Positions 26,745-34,115 of a DNA stretch of 64,000 bases are shown here, piece by piece. Numbering within the stretch: position 1 is the first letter of the stretch; the number at the start of each line of letters is the position of its first letter. Location: contig MSXR01000001.1 of the NCBI GenBank assembly GCA_002083655.1, positions 248,001-312,000 on the forward strand. The letters are read 5' to 3'. Origin of the DNA: Proteobacteria bacterium ST_bin14. Lineage in GTDB: Bacteria > Pseudomonadota > Alphaproteobacteria > Sphingomonadales > Sphingomonadaceae. Below the pieces are notes generated by a model, which saw only the letters and a list, made by a program, of their open reading frames with translations, did not search any database and was not told the origin of the DNA. A program made the position numbers and the translations under genes.

Positions 26745-27395
26745 ATGTCCCAAAACCCGATCATTATCGCTGTCCCCAAGGGGCGCATCCTTGCCGAGGC
26801 GTTGCCGCTGCTCGCGCGTGTCGGCATTGAGCCTGAGGCGGCGTTTGCCGATGAGTCCAGCCGGGCGTTGCGCTTTACGACGAATCAGCCCGGGATTGAG
26901 TTGATCCGCGTCCGCGCGTTCGATGTCGCCACCTTTGTCGCGCACGGCGCGGCGCAACTGGGGATTGTCGGGTCGGATGTGCTGGCCGAATTTGCCTATT
27001 CGGAACTTTATGCCCCGGTTGATCTGGGCATCGGCCATTGCCGCCTGTCGGTTGCAGAGCCTGCCGAAATGGCCGCAACGGATGATCCGCGCGGGTGGAG
27101 CCATATTCGCATCGCCACCAAATATCCGCATGTCACCAAGGCGCATTTCGCCGCGCGCGGCGTGCAGGCCGAATGCGTGAAGCTGAACGGCGCGATGGAG
27201 CTGGCACCGCTGCTGGGGCTTGCCCCGCGCATCGTCGATCTGGTGTCGTCGGGCCGCACCTTGCAGGAAAACGGGCTGGTTGAGGTGGAGGTGATTGCGC
27301 AGGTTACCAGCCGCCTCGTCGTCAACCGCGCCGCCTTCAAAACCCGCACCGAAATTGTGCCGCTGGTCGATGCATTCAGAAGGGCGGTTGCCTGA
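26745..27395 (+). CDS. hisG: ATP phosphoribosyltransferase, short form
   Basis: First enzyme of histidine synthesis, joining ATP and PRPP. The 216-aa protein is the short form: it starts IIIAVPKGRILAEALPLL, has the PRPP-binding DLVSSGRTLQENGL near residue 165 and lacks the C-terminal regulatory domain of long HisG. Short HisG needs the HisZ partner, which is not in the window. hisD follows after one base, so they form an operon. The start was chosen at the ATG opening the domain. Confidence 0.96.
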   Translation: MSQNPIIIAVPKGRILAEALPLLARVGIEPEAAFADESSRALRFTTNQPGIELIRVRAFDVATFVAHGAAQLGIVGSDVLAEFAYSELYAPVDLGIGHCRLSVAEPAEMAATDDPRGWSHIRIATKYPHVTKAHFAARGVQAECVKLNGAMELAPLLGLAPRIVDLVSSGRTLQENGLVEVEVIAQVTSRLVVNRAAFKTRTEIVPLVDAFRRAVA

Positions 27396-27396
27396 C

Positions 27397-28683
27397 ATGA
27401 TCAGATTGTCCACCGACGCGCCCGGTTTCGCCAGTGCATTCACCGCACTCGTCAATGCGCGCCGCGAAGCCGATAGCGATGTCGCGCGCGACGTAACCGC
27501 AATCATCGCCCGCGTGCGGGATGAAGGCGATGCCGCGCTCGCTGCGCTGACGCTGGAGTTTGACGGGCATGATCTGGACCGGTCAGGCTGGCAGATTGAC
27601 CTTGCCGATTGCCGCGCGGCTTATGAGGCGCTGGCGCCAGCGTTGCGCGCCGCGCTTGATCTCGCCGCGGACCGGATCACCACCTATCACCGCAAGCAGC
27701 GCCCCGAAGGCAGCGACACCACCGACGGCGCCGGGGTAAGGCTCGGCGCGCGCTGGTCGGCGGTGGAGGGGGCGGGCGTCTATGTGCCCGGCGGCCGCGC
27801 TGCTTATCCCAGCTCGGTATTGATGAACGCCATCCCGGCCAAGGTCGCCGGTGTCGACCGGCTCGTCATGGTCACGCCGACGCCAAAGGGTGAGATTAAC
27901 CCGCTGGTGCTGGCGGCGGCCCATCTGGCGGGCGTGGATGAGCTATGGCGCGTCGGCGGCGCGCAGGCCGTGGCTGCACTGGCTTACGGCACCGATCACA
28001 TCGCCCCGGTCGACGTCATCACCGGCCCCGGCAATGCCTGGGTGGCGGAGGCAAAGCGCCAGTTATACGGCGTGGTCGGCATCGATATGGTTGCCGGCCC
28101 CAGCGAAATCGTGGTGATCGCAGACGGCCAGAACGACCCCGAATGGATCGCCGCCGATCTGCTCAGCCAGTCGGAACATGATCCCACCAGCCAGTCGATC
28201 CTGTTCACCGATGATGCGGGTTTTGCCGACCGGGTGGCATTGGCAGTCGACGCGCAGATCGAAACGCTCGCCACCGCCAAGGTTGCCCGCGCGGCCTGGG
28301 ACGCGAACGGCGCGATCATCGTGGTGCGCGACTTTGCCCAGGCAATGCCGCTGGTCGATCGGCTGGCGGCGGAACATCTCGAACTCGCGGTGGCTGATCC
28401 GCAGGCGTTATTCGATCAGGTGCGCCATGCAGGCTCTGTATTTCTGGGACGACACACGCCGGAAGCCGTGGGCGATTATGTCGCGGGGCCAAACCACGTC
28501 CTGCCCACGGGGCGCCGCGCGCGCTTTTCCAGCGGATTGTCTGTGCTGGATTTCATGAAGCGCACCAGTTTCCTCCAGCTCGATCCCGCATCGCTGGCCG
28601 CGATTGGCCCGGCGGCAGTGGCGCTGGCAGGCGCGGAAGGGCTGCCCGCACATGCGCGGTCGGTGGCGCTTCGGCTCGAATAA
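27397..28683 (+). CDS. hisD: Histidinol dehydrogenase
   Basis: Protein of 428 aa, normal length. It oxidises L-histidinol to histidine with two NAD+. Key stretches are VPGGRAAYPSSVLMNAIPAKVAGV, GGAQAVAALAYGT, ITGPGNAWVAEAKRQLYG, the zinc/catalytic region LLSQSEHDPTSQ and, near the C-terminus, VGDYVAGPNHVLPTGRRARF. It lies one base after hisG; a long palindromic element directly after its stop may end the transcript. Confidence 0.97.
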   Translation: MIRLSTDAPGFASAFTALVNARREADSDVARDVTAIIARVRDEGDAALAALTLEFDGHDLDRSGWQIDLADCRAAYEALAPALRAALDLAADRITTYHRKQRPEGSDTTDGAGVRLGARWSAVEGAGVYVPGGRAAYPSSVLMNAIPAKVAGVDRLVMVTPTPKGEINPLVLAAAHLAGVDELWRVGGAQAVAALAYGTDHIAPVDVITGPGNAWVAEAKRQLYGVVGIDMVAGPSEIVVIADGQNDPEWIAADLLSQSEHDPTSQSILFTDDAGFADRVALAVDAQIETLATAKVARAAWDANGAIIVVRDFAQAMPLVDRLAAEHLELAVADPQALFDQVRHAGSVFLGRHTPEAVGDYVAGPNHVLPTGRRARFSSGLSVLDFMKRTSFLQLDPASLAAIGPAAVALAGAEGLPAHARSVALRLE

Positions 28684-28684
28684 T

Positions 28685-28783
28685 ATTTCCCAATATCCGT
28701 TCGTCCCGAGCGAAGTCGAGGGACGTGCCGCAAGCGCTGCGCTTGGTGTCTCGACTTCGCTCGACACGAACGGATTGGGAAAT
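28685..28783. repeat. Long palindromic element after hisD
   Basis: Inverted arms of about 38 nt (outer ends ATTTCCCAAT and ATTGGGAAAT; inner part CGAGCGAAGTCGAG and its complement) flank a GC-rich centre. It begins one base after the hisD stop codon and ends 27 nt before nusB. It could fold into a strong hairpin and act as terminator or mRNA stabiliser. Of a different sequence family from the other repeats in this window. Confidence 0.8.
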
Positions 28784-28810
28784 GATCATAACCCGCCCTA
28801 TGGAAGTTAA

Positions 28811-29293
28811 ATGACCCAACCCAACTCTCGATCCAACCCCCGCACCGCCGCCCGCAGCAAGGCCCGCGCCGCTTCCCGGCTCGCTGCCGTTCAGGCGCTG
28901 TACCAGCATGATATGGAGCAAACGCCGATCGCGCAGCTGCTGCATGAGTTCCATAATCACCGGCTGGGTGCCGAGATTGAGGACGCGCAATATGCCGAGG
29001 CCGACGTCGATTTCTTTGACGATGTCGTCAAGGGCGTGCTGGCGCGCGAGGGCGAGATTGACGCCGCCATCGCCGCAAAGCTCGCCAGCGGCTGGAATCT
29101 CGACCGGCTCGACAAGCCGATGAAGGCGATCCTGCGCTGCGGCACCTATGAACTGCTCGCCCGCGCTGATGTGCCGACGGGCGCAGTGATCACCGAATAT
29201 GTCGATGTTGCGCATGCCTTTTACGACAAGCGCGAGGCGGGTTTTGTGAATGGCTTGCTCGATGCGATCAGCAAGGTCGTGCGGCCTGCATGA
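28811..29293 (+). CDS. nusB: Transcription antitermination factor NusB
   Basis: All-helical RNA-binding protein of 160 aa with SKARAASRLAAVQALYQHDM at the start and DVPTGAVITEYVDVAHAFYDKREAGFVNGLLDAI at the end, the family signature. It pairs with NusE (S10) on boxA RNA for rRNA antitermination. Its stop overlaps the DUF4169 start by 4 nt. Confidence 0.96.
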   Translation: MTQPNSRSNPRTAARSKARAASRLAAVQALYQHDMEQTPIAQLLHEFHNHRLGAEIEDAQYAEADVDFFDDVVKGVLAREGEIDAAIAAKLASGWNLDRLDKPMKAILRCGTYELLARADVPTGAVITEYVDVAHAFYDKREAGFVNGLLDAISKVVRPA

Positions 29294-29466
29294 GCGACGT
29301 CGTCAACCTGCGGTTGGCGCGAAAGGCAAAAGCGCGCGTAACGGCTGAGGCTACCGCGAGCGCCAACCGCGCTGCCTTCGGCCGGACAAAGGCAGAAAAA
29401 TCCACCGCAGCCACCGAAACCGCCCGCACTGATCGCGTGCTGGACGGTGCCAGGCGAGAGGAGTGA
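29290..29466 (+). CDS. DUF4169 small protein
   Basis: Highly charged protein of 58 aa with MSDVVNLRLARKAKARV at the N-terminus, the NRAAFGRTKAEK core and the terminal RVLDGARREE, matching the short alphaproteobacterial DUF4169 family as I recall it. It is coupled to nusB by an ATGA overlap. Rich in Arg, Lys, Ala and Glu, probably one long helix. Function unknown. Confidence 0.85.
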   Translation: MSDVVNLRLARKAKARVTAEATASANRAAFGRTKAEKSTAATETARTDRVLDGARREE

Positions 29467-29768
29467 CCGGGCGGGTGTCCGGCTAGCTGGTCACCGAAAC
29501 CGGCCTCCAATCTCCCGTCACCCCGGGCTCGACCCGGGGTCCAGCTACCTTTTCCCCGACATCGACAACAGCGGGACCCCGGATCAAGTCCGGGGTGACG
29601 GTTTTAGTGAATGGCAGCTTGCGCCCCAGTTGTGGCCGTTGACATTGTGCTCCCGCGAAGGCGGGAGCCCAGACTGGGTCCCCGCCTTCGCGGGGACACA
29701 ACCGAAGTTGAGGTGACCGCTGTCCACCACCAGCAGACACAGCGCTAAACCCGCGCTACCACTATCCC
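29467..29768. repeat. Gene-free spacer with two palindromic repeats
   Basis: The first repeat, 29517-29600, has arms GTCACCCCGGGCTCGACCC / TCAAGTCCGGGGTGACG. The second, 29649-29697, is CTCCCGCGAAGGCGGGAG followed by AGACTGGG and CCCCGCCTTCGCGGGG. Both types recur in other spacers of the window. No gene is seen here. Confidence 0.78.
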
Positions 29769-30662
29769 ATGACCGAAGCCGATTTCCTCGCCGCGTTGCG
29801 CGCGCTGCCGCTGCATCCGGGCGCGCAGGGGCTGGCCGATGATGCCGCGCGGTTGGGCAATTACGTGCTCACCACCGATACGCTGGTGGAGGGCGTTCAT
29901 TTCCTGCCCAGCGATCCGCCGGGCGATGTCGCGTGGAAATTGCTGGTGGTGAACCTGTCCGATCTGGCGGCAAAGGGCGCGACGCCAGTGGGGGTGATGC
30001 TCAATTATCCGCTTGGACAAGACGCCTGGGACCGCGCTTTTCTGGACGGGCTTGATGCGGCGATGCGGGCGTTTGGATGCCAATTGCTGGGCGGCGATAC
30101 CGTGTCGCTGCCAGCGGGCGCACCGCGCGTGCTGACGCTGACGGCGATCGGCAGCGCGACCAATCCGCCCAACCGCAGCGGTGCGCTGGCGGGCGATGGC
30201 CTGTTCGTTACCGGCACGATTGGTGATGGGGGTGCGGGTCTGGCCATTGCGCAAGGTGAGGATGGCCCTGACGCTTTGCGTGTCGCCTATCGCCGCCCGG
30301 TGCCGCGTCTGGCGGAGGGGCGCATCCTTGCCGCGCATGTTCATGCGATGATGGATGTATCCGATGGGTTGTTGATCGATGCCGCGCGGATGGCCAGCGC
30401 CAGCGGGCTTGCGGTGACGATTGATCTGGCGGCGATCCCGCTGTCCGATGCCTATCGCCAGCATGTGGGCGATGATCGTCCCGCCCGGCTGGGCGCGGCG
30501 ACCGCGGGGGATGATTACCAGTTGTTGTTCGCGGCAACCTCGGCGCTGGCAGTGCCCGCGCGGCGAATTGGCAGTTTTCTGGAAGGGGCAGGGCTGACGC
30601 TGGTAGACGGCGACGAACAAGTGCCGCTGCCCACGCGGCTGGGGTTTGAGCACGGCGGATAG
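29769..30662 (+). CDS. thiL: Thiamine-monophosphate kinase
   Basis: Protein of 297 aa of the PurM/ThiL/SelD fold. Visible are LADDAARLG with the Mg-binding aspartates, TTDTLVEGVHF, NLSDLAAKGATPVGVML, LGGDTVSLP and MDVSDGLLIDAARM. It phosphorylates thiamine monophosphate to the active diphosphate. It is a bit shorter than typical, the N-terminal FxLI segment being brief. nusB-ribH-thiL clustering is common; here nusB and DUF4169 precede it across a repeat-filled gap. Confidence 0.95.
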   Translation: MTEADFLAALRALPLHPGAQGLADDAARLGNYVLTTDTLVEGVHFLPSDPPGDVAWKLLVVNLSDLAAKGATPVGVMLNYPLGQDAWDRAFLDGLDAAMRAFGCQLLGGDTVSLPAGAPRVLTLTAIGSATNPPNRSGALAGDGLFVTGTIGDGGAGLAIAQGEDGPDALRVAYRRPVPRLAEGRILAAHVHAMMDVSDGLLIDAARMASASGLAVTIDLAAIPLSDAYRQHVGDDRPARLGAATAGDDYQLLFAATSALAVPARRIGSFLEGAGLTLVDGDEQVPLPTRLGFEHGG

Positions 30663-31152
30663 CGCATGCACGAAGCGCCCCGGACGCCACCCCATCAGTT
30701 CCAAACGGAGCTGCCCCGCCTAGCGATGCGTGCACTTTTGCTTCTCCGGTGAAGGCCCGGACCTGTTCGGTCGTTATCTTCTTAAGCCAAGGAAGCGTGC
30801 CAGTTCCAACGGACTGCCGGGTTCCCTGTTTCCGCAAACCGTTCCCCCGCGAAGGCGGGGGCCCAGACTGGGCTCCCGCCTTCGCGGGAGCACAACTAAG
30901 CTGTCCTTGGGTGAAAGGGATAAGCCTGGACGTGTTCCGGGGCGCACCAGGCCGCAAACGCAACACGCATCCCCTGCCCTACCCGGCCGGTACCGGATTG
31001 CGTCGGGCACGGCCAAGATGGCTTGCCCCCTTCTCCACGGCGCTTGCGCTCCCGCCCGCCGCCTTTATAGGGTCGTCCCCATAAGACAGGCGCTAGGGGG
31101 CGAGCCAGGTCGGCAACCCTTGAAGCGACCGTATCAGGGAAGGAAGTTGCCG
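30663..31152. repeat. Gene-free leader of hppA with one palindromic repeat
   Basis: About 490 nt. The repeat at 30841-30893 has the arms CCCCCGCGAAGGCGGGGGCC and GGGCTCCCGCCTTCGCGGGA with an AGACT centre, the same type as at 29649. The last 100 nt before hppA contain GGGAAGGAAG ahead of the start codon. Open frames across the gap show no family resemblance. Confidence 0.72.
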
Positions 31153-33309
31153 ATGACGATTGTCTATGCCGCTATGATCTGTGGCCTGCTGGCTGTGCTG
31201 TACGGGGTGATTACCAGTCGCCAGGTGCTTGCAGCACCCGCTGGTAATGAAAAAATGCGCGATATCGCCGCCGCCATCCAGGAAGGCGCGCAGGCCTATC
31301 TGGGTCGCCAGTACCGCACCATCGGCATTGTCGGCGTCATCATGCTCGCACTCGTCTGGGTGCTGATCGATGGCATGAGCTCGCCCGTATCGGCAGCCAG
31401 CTTTGCAATTGGCGCGGTCCTTTCGGGCGTCGCGGGCTATATCGGCATGAACATTTCGGTGCGCGCCAATGTGCGCACGGCAGAGGCTGCCCGCACCTCG
31501 CTGCAGGGCGGGCTCACGATGGCGTTCCGTGCAGGTGCCATCACTGGCATGCTGGTGGCGGGACTCGGGCTGCTCTCCATCTCGGGCGTGTTCTGGTTCC
31601 TCGCCGGACCAGACGGCGCGGATGCGGGCGCGCAGATCGTCGTCAAGGCGCTCACCGGGCTGGCGTTCGGCTCGTCACTCATCTCCATCTTCGCGCGTCT
31701 GGGCGGCGGCATCTTCACCAAGGCGGCAGACGTTGGCGCCGATCTGGTCGGCAAGGTCGAGGCCGGCATCCCAGAGGATGACCCCCGCAACCCCGCCACT
31801 ATCGCCGATAACGTTGGCGATAACGTCGGCGATTGCGCTGGCATGGCCGCTGATTTGTTCGAAACCTATGTTGTCACCTTTGGCGTCACGATGATCTCGG
31901 TCGCGCTCGCGCTGAAGAACGCCGATCAACTCCTGCAAGTCATGACCTTGCCGCTGATCGTTGGCGGCGTGTGCATCATCACGTCGATTATCGGCACTTA
32001 TGCGGTGCGTTTGGGCAGCAGCAACAACATCATGGGCGCGCTGTACAAGGGCTTTTGGCTCAGCGTTGGCCTGTCCGTCCCCGCCATTTACTTCGCCACG
32101 CAATATACGCTGGGCGATATGAACGCGGTGATCGGCGGCAACAGCTTCCTTGATGGCGGGGCTGCCACTGCAGAGGCGCTGGCGGGCGCTGCGGCCACCA
32201 CCACCACTGGCATGGCGCTGTTCTGGTGCATGATGATCGGCCTGGCCGTCACCGGCCTGTTGGTGTGGATTACCGAATATTACACGGGCACCAATTTCCG
32301 CCCCGTGCGCAGCATCGCCAAGGCATCGGAGACGGGCCACGGCACCAATGTGATCCAGGGGCTGGCGGTCAGCCTTGAATCGCCCGCGTTGCCAACGCTC
32401 GTCATCGTTGTCGCGGTGATTGCGGCCTATCAGCTGGCGGGCGTGATCGGCATCGCCTTTGCCGCCACGTCGATGCTGGCGCAGGCCGGGATGGTCGTGG
32501 CGCTGGATGCTTATGGTCCGGTCACCGATAACGCGGGCGGCATCGCCGAAATGGCGGGCCTGCCCGATGATGTACGCCACCGCACCGATGCGCTGGACGC
32601 GGTGGGCAACACCACCAAGGCCGTGACAAAGGGCTATGCGATTGGCTCGGCCGCCCTCGCCGCACTCGTGCTGTTCAACGCCTATACGAGCGATCTGGCC
32701 CGCGATTTCCCCACGCTTGCGGTGAATTTCCAGCTCAGCAACCCCTATGTCATCGTCGGCCTGCTGCTCGGCGCGCTGTTGCCCTATCTGTTCGGGGCAA
32801 TGGGGATGACGGCGGTTGGCCGTGCGGCGGGTTCGGTTGTGGAGGATGTTCGCGCCCAGTTCCGCGATAATCCCGGCATCATGGCGGGCACCAGCCGCCC
32901 CGATTATGCCCGCACGGTCGATCTCGTCACCAAGGCGGCGATTGCGGAGATGATTGTGCCCAGCCTGCTCCCCGTGCTGAGCCCGATTGCGGTATATTTC
33001 ATCATCACCGGTGTGGCGGGCCAGGCAGAGGGCTTTGCGGCGCTTGGCGCGATGCTGCTGGGCGTGATCGTGTCGGGACTGTTCGTCGCGATTTCGATGA
33101 CGAGCGGCGGCGGCGCGTGGGACAATGCCAAGAAATATATCGAAGACGGCCATCACGGCGGCAAGGGCAGCGAAGCCCACAAAGCCGCAGTGACGGGCGA
33201 TACCGTGGGCGATCCGTATAAGGATACGGCAGGCCCGGCGGTGAACCCGATGATCAAGATCACGAATATCGTCGCTCTGTTGCTGCTCGCGGCTTTGGCC
33301 GCAGGCTAA
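31153..33309 (+). CDS. hppA: Membrane H+-translocating pyrophosphatase, K+-insensitive type
   Basis: Polytopic membrane protein of 718 aa. It pumps protons with PPi hydrolysis. The catalytic loop reads ADVGADLVGKVEAGIPEDDPRNPATIADNVGDNVGD (31728 onwards), matched later by DNAGGIAEMAGL and DAVGNTTKAVTKG. The lysine in GNTTKA is the mark of K+-independent enzymes, while K+-dependent ones have alanine. About sixteen hydrophobic segments are seen. AGGAAG lies just before ATG 31153. It would conserve energy from biosynthetic PPi at the inner membrane. Confidence 0.96.
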   Translation: MTIVYAAMICGLLAVLYGVITSRQVLAAPAGNEKMRDIAAAIQEGAQAYLGRQYRTIGIVGVIMLALVWVLIDGMSSPVSAASFAIGAVLSGVAGYIGMNISVRANVRTAEAARTSLQGGLTMAFRAGAITGMLVAGLGLLSISGVFWFLAGPDGADAGAQIVVKALTGLAFGSSLISIFARLGGGIFTKAADVGADLVGKVEAGIPEDDPRNPATIADNVGDNVGDCAGMAADLFETYVVTFGVTMISVALALKNADQLLQVMTLPLIVGGVCIITSIIGTYAVRLGSSNNIMGALYKGFWLSVGLSVPAIYFATQYTLGDMNAVIGGNSFLDGGAATAEALAGAAATTTTGMALFWCMMIGLAVTGLLVWITEYYTGTNFRPVRSIAKASETGHGTNVIQGLAVSLESPALPTLVIVVAVIAAYQLAGVIGIAFAATSMLAQAGMVVALDAYGPVTDNAGGIAEMAGLPDDVRHRTDALDAVGNTTKAVTKGYAIGSAALAALVLFNAYTSDLARDFPTLAVNFQLSNPYVIVGLLLGALLPYLFGAMGMTAVGRAAGSVVEDVRAQFRDNPGIMAGTSRPDYARTVDLVTKAAIAEMIVPSLLPVLSPIAVYFIITGVAGQAEGFAALGAMLLGVIVSGLFVAISMTSGGGAWDNAKKYIEDGHHGGKGSEAHKAAVTGDTVGDPYKDTAGPAVNPMIKITNIVALLLLAALAAG

Positions 33310-33346
33310 GCGCAGCTTAGCCGCCGATCAGCCAAAGCCCGGCCGG

Positions 33347-33376
33347 CGTTAGTGCGAGCTCGTTCTCGCACTAACG
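33347..33376. repeat. First hairpin after hppA
   Basis: Perfect 12-bp stem (CGTTAGTGCGAG and its complement) around the six-base loop CTCGTT, 37 nt after the hppA stop. Confidence 0.85.
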
Positions 33377-33383
33377 ACCGACG

Positions 33384-33424
33384 AGTGACAGGAGAGCAAT
33401 GCCCCGCATTGCTCTCCTGTCACT
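33384..33424. repeat. Second hairpin after hppA, 19-bp perfect stem
   Basis: AGTGACAGGAGAGCAATGC pairs perfectly with its complement across the loop CCC. It contains a Shine-Dalgarno-like AGGAG on one arm. No T run follows directly, so it is not a simple terminator. Confidence 0.88.
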
Positions 33425-33470
33425 GGCTTTGCCGGGTCGCGACTTCTTTTTCTTCCAAACCCCCGTCCGG

Positions 33471-33492
33471 CACCCGCCGGGCGGGTTTTTTT
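33471..33492 (+). terminator. Rho-independent terminator of hppA
   Basis: ACCCGC-CGG-GCGGGT stem-loop followed by a run of seven T. It ends about 180 nt after hppA, and separates it from the toxin-antitoxin operon. Confidence 0.75.
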
Positions 33493-33544
33493 GTTTACCG
33501 GTCCCCGTCTTGTCCCCCGTAAGGAAAAGCCTTACCATTCACCC

Positions 33545-33775
33545 ATGATCGTGTCGCGCATCACCAGCAAAGCCCAGACGACCATTCCGCGTGCCGTTCG
33601 GGTAGCACTTGGACTCCAGCAGGGTGACGAAGTTCGCTACGACATCGATGGCGACCGCGTCATCCTCACCCGCGCCGAAGTGCCGGACCCGTTGCCAGAC
33701 CCCTTCTTTGCCAATTTTTCTACCTTTACCGAATGGGCGGATGAGGCCGATTGCAAGGCCTATGACGGATTTTAG
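33545..33775 (+). CDS. AbrB/MazE-type antitoxin
   Basis: Protein of 76 aa with an N-terminal swapped-hairpin AbrB domain (ITSKAQTTIPRAVRVALGLQQGDEVRYDIDGDRVIL) that binds DNA as a dimer. The acidic C-terminal tail (DPFFANFSTFTEWADEADCKAYDGF) is the expected toxin-neutralising part. Its stop overlaps the toxin start by 14 nt. It likely represses its own promoter, which would lie in the AAGGAAAAGCC-containing stretch upstream. This start is the ATG opening the AbrB domain. Confidence 0.88.
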   Translation: MIVSRITSKAQTTIPRAVRVALGLQQGDEVRYDIDGDRVILTRAEVPDPLPDPFFANFSTFTEWADEADCKAYDGF

Positions 33776-34115
33776 CCCCGGCGCGCTGGTCCGGGTGCCG
33801 TTTCCCTATGTCGATCAGGCAAAGCGCGCTTATCGCCCGGCGGTGGTCGTGGCGCAGGTGACCGGCGGGCCGACCGGGCCGCTGCTCTGGGTATTGATGG
33901 TCACGAGTGCCGAAAATCGCCGCTGGCCGGGCGATGTCGCGCTGATTGACGATCACGCAGCGATCGGCCTGCCCGCCCCCTCGCTCATTCGTACCGCCAA
34001 GATCGCGACGGTGGCCGCGGGCGATGCCGAATGGCGCGGCGATATCGGCCCGGTTCATTGGGCGGCGGTGTGTGCGCGACTTCGGAGTCACGCAGACAGA
34101 TGGGTGCCTGAATGA
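33762..34115 (+). CDS. PemK/MazF-type toxin
   Basis: Protein of 117 aa with the MazF fold: GALVRVPFPYVDQAKRAYRPAVVVAQ at the start, VLMVTSAENR in the middle, then LPAPSLIRTAKIATV. This family cleaves mRNA at short motifs. It overlaps the antitoxin by 14 nt and, unusually, the next gene by 4 nt (ATGA), so toxin, antitoxin and methyltransferase form one translationally coupled operon. No disruption of the frame is seen, hence the toxin may be active. Confidence 0.85.
   Translation: MTDFSPGALVRVPFPYVDQAKRAYRPAVVVAQVTGGPTGPLLWVLMVTSAENRRWPGDVALIDDHAAIGLPAPSLIRTAKIATVAAGDAEWRGDIGPVHWAAVCARLRSHADRWVPE

Noticed and set aside
31675..33180. 501-aa open frame opposite hppA
   Set aside because: A shadow of the strongly conserved hppA coding strand; it has no recognisable motif.
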